DNA from: DATGZX01 sp035296965
GTDB lineage: Bacteria > Planctomycetota > Planctomycetia > Gemmatales > Gemmataceae
Direction of reading: 5' to 3'
Length of the DNA: 10,846 nucleotides
NCBI GenBank assembly: GCA_035296965.1
Contig: DATGZX010000406.1
Span: 1-10,846 of the forward strand
The translations under genes and the position numbers were made by a program. Every line of letters begins with the position of its first letter. Positions within the stretch are counted from its first letter, which is position 1. The notes beneath the pieces are model-generated. The model did no database searches, was not told where the DNA came from, and saw nothing but the letters and a program-made list of their open reading frames with translations. Shown here in pieces: positions 1 through 6,925 of this stretch.

Positions 1-786
1 CAAGGAAGCGGAGACGGCCTACCGCGACGCCCTCGCCATCCAGAAACTATTGGCCACGGACTTCCCCACCGTGCCCGCGTACCGTCATGAACTGGCAAGG
101 TGCCACAGTAACCTGGGCGTACTGTTCGCGGACACGGGTCGCCCTAAGGAAGCAGAGACGGCCTTCCGCGACGCCCTCGCCATTAAGAAACAACTGGCCG
201 CCGACTTCCTCACGGTGCCTGCGTACCGAGACGACCTGGCGAGGAGCCACAATGACCTGGGAGTACTGCTCAGCGCCACGGGTCGGCCGAAAGAGGCGGA
301 GACGGCCTACCGCGACGCCCTCGCCATCCAAAAACAACTGGCCGCCGACTTCCCCTCCGTGGCCGCGTACCGACACCAGCTGGCGGGAATCCACAATAAC
401 CGGGCCAATCTGCTCGTGGCCATGGGTCGGCCCAGGGAAGCGGAGACGGCCTACCGCGACGCCCTCGCCATCCAAAAACAACTGGCCGCCGACTTCCCCA
501 GCGTGCTCACGTACCGCCAGTACCTGGCGAGAAGGCACAGAAACCTGGGCTTGCTGCTCGCGGAGACGGGTCGGCCTACGGAAGCGGAGACGGCCTACCG
601 CGACGCGCTCGCCATCCAAAAACAACTGGCCGCCGACTTCCCCAGCGTGCCCACGTACCGCGAGGAACTGGCGTCGAGCCACAACAACCTGGGCTTACTG
701 CTCGCGGCCACGGGTCGGCCCAAGGAAGCGGAGACGGCCTACCGCGACGCCATCGCTATCCGAAAACAACTGGCCGCCGACTTCCA
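1..786 (+). repeat. 144-bp tandem repeat encoding the TPR units
   Basis: The motif GAGACGGCCTACCGCGACGC, or a near copy, begins at 11, 155, 299, 443, 587 and 731, exactly 144 bp apart each time. The unit codes for 48 residues and stays in frame. Copies are much more alike at the nucleotide level in the helix that carries AYRDALAIQKQLAADF than in the variable YRxxLA/HxNLG part. That pattern suggests recent duplication or gene conversion rather than old divergence. The array enters from the left edge, so the copy number is a minimum. Confidence 0.9.
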
Positions 787-1312
787 CACGATGCCGGATT
801 ACGAAAACGGGCTGGCCGGTTCGCTTGTGAATCTGGGAAGGTTGCTTCACCAGCGCAAAGACGAGCAAGGCGCCCGTCGCTTCCTTGAACAAGCTCTCCC
901 CCATCATCAGGCGGCCCTGCGAGCCAATCCGCGCAATCCCGCGTATCGGGAGTTTTTTAGGAATAACTGCTGGCATCGGGCAGAGGTCCTGGCAGCCCAG
1001 GGCGATCACGCCGCCTGTGCTGCCACCGTCGAGGAATGGGTGCAAATCCGTTACGAACCAGCTAACGATGCCTACAACGCCGCTTGCGTCCTGGCCGGGT
1101 GCGTGCCGCTGGCCGAGAAAGACCCCAAGCTGACGGAGAGCAAGCGCAAGGAAACAAGCCAAGCCTACGCCGAGCGCGCCATGGCCTTGCTTCGCCACGC
1201 TGTCGCCGAGGGATACAATGACGCCGCGCACATGAAAGTAGACACCGACCTCGATCCCCTTCGCGGACGGAAGGATTTCCAGGCGCTCATGGCGAAGTTG
1301 GAAAAGAAGTAA
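2..1312 (+). CDS. TPR-repeat protein, C-terminal part (5' end outside window)
   Basis: The reading frame is open from the first base, so the gene starts upstream; the TTG at 50 is internal. At least five full 48-residue units follow one another, each with a core like HNNLGxLLAxTGRPKEAE, then AYRDALAIQKQLAADFP and YRxxLA. These are helical TPR-type repeats that normally bind proteins. From about nt 790 the repeats degrade and a different helical tail begins, with YNAACVLAG, LLRHAVAEGY and a closing DTDLDPLRGRKDF motif, stop TAA at 1310. That tail is typical of planctomycete proteins with an N-terminal Ser/Thr kinase domain followed by TPRs, so the missing part is probably a kinase; this is inferred from the family and not seen here. 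A stand-alone TPR protein remains possible. The next gene lies almost 500 bp downstream, so no operon is indicated. Confidence 0.9.
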   Translation, partial: KEAETAYRDALAIQKLLATDFPTVPAYRHELARCHSNLGVLFADTGRPKEAETAFRDALAIKKQLAADFLTVPAYRDDLARSHNDLGVLLSATGRPKEAETAYRDALAIQKQLAADFPSVAAYRHQLAGIHNNRANLLVAMGRPREAETAYRDALAIQKQLAADFPSVLTYRQYLARRHRNLGLLLAETGRPTEAETAYRDALAIQKQLAADFPSVPTYREELASSHNNLGLLLAATGRPKEAETAYRDAIAIRKQLAADFHTMPDYENGLAGSLVNLGRLLHQRKDEQGARRFLEQALPHHQAALRANPRNPAYREFFRNNCWHRAEVLAAQGDHAACAATVEEWVQIRYEPANDAYNAACVLAGCVPLAEKDPKLTESKRKETSQAYAERAMALLRHAVAEGYNDAAHMKVDTDLDPLRGRKDFQALMAKLEKK

Positions 1313-1800
1313 TGCGCTTAGTTGCGTTTTGGGTGACTTGCCGCCCAGAAGATCTTCACCCAGCAGGATGATAAGTCTAGCCGAGGAACGGACCCATTTT
1401 GCCACAAGTGGGTTCGTTCATCCATCTGGCCCCATTGATGCAATTCGATTCCCTTTCGGTCAGCCCAGCGGGGCAGGACAACAACGCGAAGAATTGGGGA
1501 CCTTAAACAAGGGGCAGAGGAACCGAGCTGGCCCGCCCATGCCAGCGAACAATGCCGGTTTATTCTGAAGAAAGTCGAGCTTCTCGCCGACACCGAGTGA
1601 GCACCGGCGATCCATCAATGGAAATCAAGCTAACCGAACAAACCAAAACAACGACAATCACTCCGTTTTACGAGCGTTTCAGTATCTTGGGCATATAGTG
1701 GTAGCAGTGCATTTGTGGTTGAGGTGAATCGCGGCTAGTGAGCCGGTCCGCCGCCGGGCGCTCGACAGACCGCTCCGCGTTGCCCCTACGAACCAAACTT
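1313..1800. other. Intergenic region with a possible relic reading frame
   Basis: No convincing gene is seen here. On the + strand a 53-codon open stretch from 1439 to a TGA at 1598-1600 ends in a protein-like tail (RFILKKVELLADTE). It follows an in-frame TGA at 1436 and has no plausible start, so it may be the 3' remnant of a lost gene. A 10-bp palindrome GAAGATCTTC lies at 1348-1357. From about 1600 to 1735 the sequence is poorer in GC than the genes on either side, which fits a promoter region for the downstream cluster. TATAGT at about 1696 is a possible -10 box, but I see no matching -35. A GTG at 1738, with GAGGTG about 11 nt upstream, could start the next gene 63 bp earlier. Confidence 0.5.
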
Positions 1801-3198
1801 ATGCCAGACGAAACGAAAACCGATTTCCTTGCCGGAGTCATCGAGGGTTTTTACGGCCCGCCGTGGTCGCAGGTCGAGCGCATAGAGTTGCTGGAGTGGA
1901 TGACGGCGTGGAAACTGAACACCTATCTCTACGCGCCCAAGGACGACCTGAAACTTCGTGCGGCGTGGCGGGAGCCGTATGCGCCCGCCGAGGCGGAAGC
2001 ACTGGGCACGCTAATCCATGTTTGCGGCGAGCGCGGAATACGATTCATCTACGCGCTGAGTCCGGGCCTCGACATCCGCTACAGCCAGGAGGGCGAGTTG
2101 CAGCGCATTCTGGCGCGCTTTGAGCAATTGATCGCCCTGGGCTGCGACCATTTCGCACTGCTCTTCGACGACATTCCGGACCGGTTGCACCCCGAAGATC
2201 GGCAGCGGTGGGGCTCAATTGCCGCCGCGCAATGCCAGCTCACGAATGTGGCTTTTCGCTGGGTTCGCGCGCGCCGGCCCGCCGCGCGGTTCCTATTCTG
2301 CCCGACGCCCTACTGTGAACGTATGGCAAAGAAGCAACTTGGCGGTGAGAATTATTTGGAAACCATAGGGCGCGAGCTCCCGCTGGCGATCGACGTGTTC
2401 TGGACAGGACCGGAAATTATCTCGCGTGAAATTCCCGTCGCACAGACGCGCGAGGTCCAACACCGTCTGCGCCGCCGGCCGCTGATTTGGGACAATCTCC
2501 ACGCCAACGACTACGACGGCCGCCGCTTCTTCTGTGGCCCCTATGCCGGTCGACCCACAGGATTGCGCGGCGAAGTGAGCGGCATCTTGTGCAATCCCAA
2601 CACGGAATTCCCTTTGAATTTCGTTCCGCTGCGCACGTTTGCGGCCTATCTCCAATGTGAGGACATTTGGGATGCGCGTGCCGCCTACATCTCTGCTTTG
2701 GCGGAATGGCAGCCTAGGTTTACCACCATCCGCGGGCCGGCGTCGTTCGAAGATTTGCGGTTGCTCGGGGACTGCTATTACCTGCCGCACGAAGAAGGCC
2801 CAGAGGCTGAGATGCTGCACGAGCATGCACGGCAACTGCTGAGCCGCGCTCCCGCCGAATGGAATGGAGCGGAGGTCCTGTTCTGCCGGGAGGCGATGCG
2901 CTTGCGCGATTTCTGCGCGGGCCTGGCGGAACTGCGCGACCGCCCGTTGTTCCACGCCGTTCACCGGCGCATCTGGGAACTGCGCGAAGAGCTGGATCTG
3001 TTACTCGGCTACGTACGGACGAAGCAGGAAAACCAGGACGCGCCCTGCCACTCCGACTATCACCTTCCCGGCACTTATCGCGGTGGAACCGTGGCACGTT
3101 TGCAGCGACTGTTGACGTTTCGGCCCGATGGCGCCTTCGAACCGGTGCTCGCCACGGCCGCGACACCTTCCTCCATAAATGCGGGACCATTGCCATGA
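1801..3198 (+). CDS. GH84 beta-N-acetylglucosaminidase, O-GlcNAcase-like
   Basis: This enzyme would remove N-acetylglucosamine by substrate-assisted retaining hydrolysis. With a start at ATG 1801 it has 465 residues and no signal peptide, so it should act in the cytoplasm. The TIM-barrel domain fills residues 8 to about 285 and follows human OGA closely: GVIEGFYGPPW (about 12-22), NTYLYAPKDD (40-49), ISPGLDI-like SPGLDI, then the catalytic pair Asp123-Asp124 in LLFDDI. Further matches are CPTPYC with Tyr171, WTGPE, WDNLHANDYD (230-239) and NPNTEF with Asn266. All family sugar-binding residues I can place are kept. A helical C-terminal part of about 180 residues may correspond to the OGA stalk. 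ATG 1801 was chosen because the family homology begins just after it; GTG 1738 would add 21 residues of no visible function. The stop overlaps the next gene as ATGA. Confidence 0.93.
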   Translation: MPDETKTDFLAGVIEGFYGPPWSQVERIELLEWMTAWKLNTYLYAPKDDLKLRAAWREPYAPAEAEALGTLIHVCGERGIRFIYALSPGLDIRYSQEGELQRILARFEQLIALGCDHFALLFDDIPDRLHPEDRQRWGSIAAAQCQLTNVAFRWVRARRPAARFLFCPTPYCERMAKKQLGGENYLETIGRELPLAIDVFWTGPEIISREIPVAQTREVQHRLRRRPLIWDNLHANDYDGRRFFCGPYAGRPTGLRGEVSGILCNPNTEFPLNFVPLRTFAAYLQCEDIWDARAAYISALAEWQPRFTTIRGPASFEDLRLLGDCYYLPHEEGPEAEMLHEHARQLLSRAPAEWNGAEVLFCREAMRLRDFCAGLAELRDRPLFHAVHRRIWELREELDLLLGYVRTKQENQDAPCHSDYHLPGTYRGGTVARLQRLLTFRPDGAFEPVLATAATPSSINAGPLP

Positions 3199-3857
3199 AT
3201 AGGTTCACCGTTCGCGCCGCGCGACCTGCCGACCAGGCCGCGGCCTATTACGTCTGTGTCAGGACCGGCGACCACGGCCGGGACGGCGAGCCGTTTTACC
3301 GCGATGACCCGGACGCGCTGGCCCGAATTTTCGTCGGCCCGTATCTCGCCTACGAGCCCGAGTTGAGTTTGGTGCTAGAGGACGACCAGGGCGTGTGCGG
3401 TTATGCATTCGGTGCCTTCGATTCGCGCGCGTTCTACGCTCGCTACGATAAGGAATGGCGGCCCGCCTTGTGCGCGCAGTTTCCGCTGCCGCAAGGCGAC
3501 CCCGCCACATGGACGCGGGCGCAGACCGTCTACTCCTGGTACCACCATCCCGACTACTTCTGCCCCACGCCCTACGAAACCTATCCGTCGCACATGCACA
3601 TTGACTTGCTCGAACGGGCGCGCGGCCAGGGTTATGGCCGGCAAATGATGGAGCAGGTGATGGCAAAGCTGCACGAGCGCGGTTCACCGGGCGCCCACCT
3701 CGGAGTGAGCGTACTTAACCAGCCAGCCATGGGCTTTTATCGGCGACTGGGGTTTCACGAGCTGACCCGCACGGGCACGGCCACGGACGGCTGCGTTTAC
3801 CTGGGCAAAACTTTTAAGGCAGAAAAGGTGTCAGGACCCTTTTCGGCTCGCAGTTAA
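3195..3857 (+). CDS. GNAT-family acetyltransferase, homologous to the OGA C-terminal domain
   Basis: This 220-residue protein starts at an ATG overlapping the GH84 stop by 4 bp, so the two are probably translated together. It resembles the acetyltransferase-like domain at the C-terminus of animal OGA and its bacterial stand-alone relatives. Shared points include an N-terminal FTVRAARPAD, the stretch ELSLVLEDDQGVCGYAFGAF (56-75) and FYRRLGFHEL near the end. Residues 143-148 read RGQGYG, which fits the acetyl-CoA motif (Q/R)xxGx(G/A); human OGA lacks it, so this version may bind acetyl-CoA. The acceptor cannot be read from sequence; glucosamine, another amino sugar or a protein amine are options suggested by the neighbours. 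The last codons, from residue 209 (AEKVSGPF and on), are supplied by an inserted REP-like repeat, so the natural C-terminus was probably near residue 208. Confidence 0.9.
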   Translation: MNRFTVRAARPADQAAAYYVCVRTGDHGRDGEPFYRDDPDALARIFVGPYLAYEPELSLVLEDDQGVCGYAFGAFDSRAFYARYDKEWRPALCAQFPLPQGDPATWTRAQTVYSWYHHPDYFCPTPYETYPSHMHIDLLERARGQGYGRQMMEQVMAKLHERGSPGAHLGVSVLNQPAMGFYRRLGFHELTRTGTATDGCVYLGKTFKAEKVSGPFSARS

Positions 3858-3909
3858 GCCAAATAAGAGCTGGTCGCCTGGCCGAAAAGGGTCCTGACAC
3901 CTTTTCTGC
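3819..3909. repeat. REP-like inverted pair (two perfect 29-bp arms)
   Basis: The arms at 3819-3847 and 3881-3909 are exact reverse complements over 29 bp, separated by 33 bp. Each arm is itself imperfectly palindromic: in the right arm GAAAAGG and CCTTTTC can form a 7-bp stem around GTCCTGACA. Two head-to-head palindromic units are the layout of REP/BIME elements, which are spread by RAYT (TnpA-REP) transposases; none is encoded here. The left arm lies inside the end of the GNAT gene and the right arm ends 14 bp before the aminotransferase ATG. Transcribed, the pair would form a long hairpin between the two halves of the cluster. It could protect the upstream mRNA from 3' decay or reduce read-through. 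Confidence 0.85.
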
Positions 3910-3923
3910 AGCGAGTTACCTTC

Positions 3924-5195
3924 ATGGCACAAAGTCTCGCTCTGTTAGGGGGCCGCCCTATCCGCACGCGTCCCTTCACGTCGTGGCCCATCTTCGGAAA
4001 AACCGAGGAAGCTCGCCTGCTTCGCGCCCTCCGTAGCGGCTGTTGGGGACGGCTGGAAGGGAATGAAGTCGCGCAGTTCGAAGAGCGCTTTGCGACGATG
4101 CACGGCTGCCAGTACGGCATCGCAGTTGCCAATGGTACCGTTTCGCTGCGTCTGGGGCTGATGGCGGCGGGGCTCCGCGCCGAGGACGAGGTCGTCGTGC
4201 CGCCGTACACGTTCTTCTCCACGGCCTCGGCGGTGATCGAGGCCAACATGGTTCCGGTGTTTGCAGACATCGACCTCGATACCTTCAATCTCGATCCGAG
4301 GGCTCTGGCCGCCGCCATAACGCCACGCACGCGCGCGGTGATTCCAGTCCATTTTGCCGGTCAGCCGGTGGACATGGACGCCGTCATGATCGTCGCCCGA
4401 AAGCGAAAGCTCCTGGTCATCGAAGACGCCGCCCACGCTCCCGGCGCGACTTACCGGAACCGCCCCGTCGGCAGTCTGGCCCAGTTGGCGTCGTTCTCCT
4501 TCCAATCGACCAAGAACCTCACTTGTGGCGAGGGGGGAATCATAACCACGAATGACGCGCAGCTTGCCGCCGCCTGCCGCTCGCTGCACAACTGCGGTCG
4601 CATTCCGACCGGCGTGTGGTATGAACACCATATCCTGTCCGGCAACTATCGGCTCGGCGAATTTCAGGGCGCTGTGCTCAACGCGCAACTCGATCGGTTC
4701 GAGGCGCAGACGAAGACCCGCGACCGCAACGGCCGGTATCTTGCGGGGCGGCTCGCGACCCTGCCCGGCCTCTATCCCCAACAACGCCCCGACTTCTGCA
4801 CGCGCCACGCCTACCACCTGTTCATGCTGCGCATCGACGGGCGTGAGTTCGGCGCGCCACGCGCGGCGGTGATCGGGGCCTTGCAAGCCGAGGGTATTCC
4901 TTGTTCGCCAGGCTACGGCCTCTCGCTGCCACAGCAACCCATGTTTCGCCGGCGTGCGTTTGGTCCATATCTACCGCGTCTGGCTGACCGACTAGATTAC
5001 GAGCGCGTGCAGTGTCCCAACAGCGACTTGATTTGCCGTGAACAAGGGGTGTGGCTGGAGCACAAGATGTTGCTTGGCCCGCGCGCGGACGTGGACGATA
5101 TCTACCGCGCCTTTGAGAAGGTTTACGAACAGCGCGTCGCACTGGCAGACTGGGGGCGGCGCGCGGGAACGAAATCGCCGAGGACCAGGAAGTGA
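3924..5195 (+). CDS. DegT/DnrJ/EryC1/StrS-family PLP aminotransferase
   Basis: This 423-residue fold-type I enzyme belongs to the family that transfers amino groups to keto-sugars or keto-cyclitols using PLP. Residues 68-71 (VANGT) form the start of the cofactor site. VIEDAAHAPGA (165-175) supplies Asp168 for the PLP ring nitrogen. FSFQSTKNLTCGEGG (191-205) holds the Schiff-base lysine Lys197, and NYRLGEFQGA (241-250) is the usual family block. Length and motif order are normal, so the enzyme should be active. The sugar substrate cannot be deduced. The ATG at 3924 is the first start after the inverted repeat and has only a weak ribosome-binding site. The stop overlaps the permease start as GTGA, so these two genes are probably coupled. 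The location beside GH84 and an EIIC permease points to amino-sugar metabolism rather than antibiotic synthesis. Confidence 0.93.
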   Translation: MAQSLALLGGRPIRTRPFTSWPIFGKTEEARLLRALRSGCWGRLEGNEVAQFEERFATMHGCQYGIAVANGTVSLRLGLMAAGLRAEDEVVVPPYTFFSTASAVIEANMVPVFADIDLDTFNLDPRALAAAITPRTRAVIPVHFAGQPVDMDAVMIVARKRKLLVIEDAAHAPGATYRNRPVGSLAQLASFSFQSTKNLTCGEGGIITTNDAQLAAACRSLHNCGRIPTGVWYEHHILSGNYRLGEFQGAVLNAQLDRFEAQTKTRDRNGRYLAGRLATLPGLYPQQRPDFCTRHAYHLFMLRIDGREFGAPRAAVIGALQAEGIPCSPGYGLSLPQQPMFRRRAFGPYLPRLADRLDYERVQCPNSDLICREQGVWLEHKMLLGPRADVDDIYRAFEKVYEQRVALADWGRRAGTKSPRTRK

Positions 5196-6448
5196 AGACG
5201 TTCACCGCACTGCTCAACCGGTTCGTCGTACCGTCGCTCACGGCCCTCAGCGAGAATACCTATCTCAGCGCCGTCCGTGCCGGCATGGTTTTGCTCGTGC
5301 CGCTGACCATCGTTGGAGGGCTGTTTCTCATTGTCTGCTATTTTCCGCTCGGTGGCTGGGACAAGTTCGTTGCTCCCTATTTGCCGCTGCTACAGGTGCC
5401 GGTGACTGCCACCTTCGGGCTATTGTCCGTGTATCTCTGCTTCTCGGTCGGCTACCAAATGGGCAAGCTCTTGAAACAGGAGGCCATCGTCAGCGCCGGA
5501 CTGGCCACGGTGGTTTACCTGATGATCCAATTGCAACTGGACGAAAGGGGGAACGCCACGTTCAAGATGGAGCGTCTCGGTTCCCAAGGCCTCTTCACCG
5601 CCATCCTGGTAGCGCTTGTATGCGTGCGCGTGCAAAAGTTTCTCGCGGACAAGAACGCCGTGATCCGCCTGCCCGCCAGTGTGCCGCCGATGGTCTACGA
5701 ATCCTTCTTGTCGCTCACGCCGATGCTTGTCCTGGTGCTGGCGTTCTGGCTGCTGCGTTTTGTTCTGGGCGCAGACATCAACGAGGTTGTGCAGACGGTT
5801 TTCCGCCCGTTAGTCTTCGCATTGAACACACTGCCGGGCATATTGCTGTGCGTTTTTACCATCACGCTGCTGTGGTCGGTGGGCATCAACGGCGACAACG
5901 CGCTGGACGCCATCATCGGGCCGGTGTTTCTGCAGTATCTCGCGGCGAACGTTGAGGCCGTGAGCAACGGCGCTCCGCTGCCTTACGTGACCGCCCAGGG
6001 GTTTATCTCCACCTTCGTGAATGTCGGGGGCACCGGCGCCACCCTCGGGCTGGCGCTGGTCATGTTGAACTCGAAAGAGCCGGGCTATCGCAAGATCAGC
6101 CGTCTGTCGTTGCCCACGCAAATCTTCCAGATCAACGAGCCGATCTTCTTCGGCTTTCCCATCGTGCTCAATCCGCTTTTGATGATCCCTTACGTGCTGT
6201 GCGCCCTGGCGTTGACGGTGGGCACGTACCTGCTGATGGACTGGGGGTGGATCAATCGGCCGTATGTCAACGTGCCCTGGACCACCCCTCCCGTTCTCGG
6301 CCACTTCCTGATCACGGGTGGCGACTGGCGGGCTGCCGTCTGGGGCGCGGTTTCGATTCCTCTGGCAATGGTCGTGTATTATCCATTCGCTAAAACCGCC
6401 GAACGCCAGCGCTTGCAGGCCGAAGCCGCCGGCACTGCGCACGAGTAG
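5192..6448 (+). CDS. PTS EIIC permease, lactose/cellobiose/diacetylchitobiose family
   Basis: This is a 418-residue inner-membrane transporter with about ten hydrophobic segments. It has the marks of the ChbC/CelB family: LPASVPPMVYESF (160-172), GGTGATLGL (279-287), and FQINEPIFFGFPIVLNPLL (312-330) with Glu316, the acidic residue expected near the sugar C6 hydroxyl. At 231-234 the usual GIHG motif reads GING, so the conserved His is Asn233. In the family that His lies at the sugar-phosphorylation site. No EIIA, EIIB or HPr domain is fused or encoded nearby. Together these points suggest facilitated transport without phosphorylation, or phosphorylation by distant partners. The GTG start overlaps the aminotransferase stop and has AGGA at 5181-5184. 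The substrate is probably a GlcNAc-type saccharide, given the GH84 gene upstream; this is inference. Confidence 0.92.
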   Translation: MKTFTALLNRFVVPSLTALSENTYLSAVRAGMVLLVPLTIVGGLFLIVCYFPLGGWDKFVAPYLPLLQVPVTATFGLLSVYLCFSVGYQMGKLLKQEAIVSAGLATVVYLMIQLQLDERGNATFKMERLGSQGLFTAILVALVCVRVQKFLADKNAVIRLPASVPPMVYESFLSLTPMLVLVLAFWLLRFVLGADINEVVQTVFRPLVFALNTLPGILLCVFTITLLWSVGINGDNALDAIIGPVFLQYLAANVEAVSNGAPLPYVTAQGFISTFVNVGGTGATLGLALVMLNSKEPGYRKISRLSLPTQIFQINEPIFFGFPIVLNPLLMIPYVLCALALTVGTYLLMDWGWINRPYVNVPWTTPPVLGHFLITGGDWRAAVWGAVSIPLAMVVYYPFAKTAERQRLQAEAAGTAHE

Positions 6449-6664
6449 CCCCGGTCAGACGGGCAGCGCTACTTGGACGCCTTGCGACCTCGCCGGCCCG
6501 CAAAGAGGCCCGGGCGCTCGCCATCCCGCGCGCCAGAGATAGCCCAAGAATTCCTGCTTACTGCGCTTGCTGTCCTCCCGCCTCCGAGGTAAGTGACTGT
6601 CCCTGTTGCATCGCGATTGGCGCGATGCACGCACGTGACAGCTACGCAGAAAGGGAGATGCATC
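6449..6664. other. Leader region with hairpin and strong RBS before the HARE-HTH gene
   Basis: There is no supported gene in this gap. A perfect hairpin lies at 6608-6628: GCATCGCG, a 5-nt loop and CGCGATGC. No T-run follows, so it is not a standard terminator. It may be an operator palindrome or a 5'-UTR structure. A clear ribosome-binding site AAGGGAG (6651-6657) stands 7 nt before the ATG at 6665. No clear terminator follows the permease stop. Confidence 0.6.
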
Positions 6665-6925
6665 ATGGCAAGCAAGAAGACAGCGAAGGATTCGGCCCGC
6701 ACCGAAAAAGCCAAGAGCACCGAGGCCGAGAAGGCGACGGGCACCCCGCAGAGGATCACGGACCTGAGCCTGGGCGACATCGTCCAGATTCCTGGGTTCG
6801 ACGGCCCGAGAACCATCTGCAACGCAACCAAGGTCGGGGATGGCGCGGACGCGGGCAAGTTCGAAGTCGCCCTGAGAGACGAAACCGGCGAGGTCGAACC
6901 CGCTTTGGCCCGGACGAGGAGGTGA
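6665..6925 (+). CDS. HARE-HTH gene, N-terminal half (frameshifted)
   Basis: This 86-residue frame begins MASKKTAKDS and is preceded by AAGGGAG at a good distance, so the start is well supported. A charged Lys/Ala/Glu-rich tail (residues 2-30) is followed by a small beta-type domain, ITDLSLGDIVQIPGFDGP and then KFEVALRDETGEVE. Around nt 6899-6905 the protein-like sequence leaves this frame. It goes on as FGPDEEVMVVEK in the frame of the next entry, while this frame ends in PALARTRR and TGA. Inserting one base near 6901 would join the two. The full product was probably one basic protein of about 210 residues with a C-terminal HARE-HTH domain. Stop and next ATG overlap as TGATG, so coupled translation of two pieces cannot be excluded. 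Confidence 0.7.
   Translation: MASKKTAKDSARTEKAKSTEAEKATGTPQRITDLSLGDIVQIPGFDGPRTICNATKVGDGADAGKFEVALRDETGEVEPALARTRR

Noticed and set aside
47..682. 211-residue open frame on the - strand across the TPR array
   Set aside because: It is the antisense of the 144-bp repeat and repeats with the same period; the + frame has clear TPR sequence and a family-typical C-terminus.
11..750. Evenly spaced repeats as a CRISPR array
   Set aside because: The 144-bp period, in-frame coding and conserved TPR residues show a protein repeat; there are no spacers of 30-40 bp.
2859..3194. Upstream extension of the GNAT frame inside the GH84 gene
   Set aside because: The extension overlaps conserved GH84 coding sequence and reads as non-protein. 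The ATG at 3195 begins directly before the GNAT homology and gives a standard ATGA overlap.
3819..3909. Rho-independent terminator after the GNAT gene
   Set aside because: The stems are long enough, but no T-run follows the right arm; the unit structure fits a REP pair better.
3945..4937. 330-residue - strand frame opposite the aminotransferase
   Set aside because: The + strand protein has all PLP-binding motifs in order; the antisense frame has none and reflects GC-rich codon bias.
5038..5955. 305-residue + frame overlapping the aminotransferase and permease
   Set aside because: Arg/His/Gly-rich translation without domains; the overlapping frames are clear family members.
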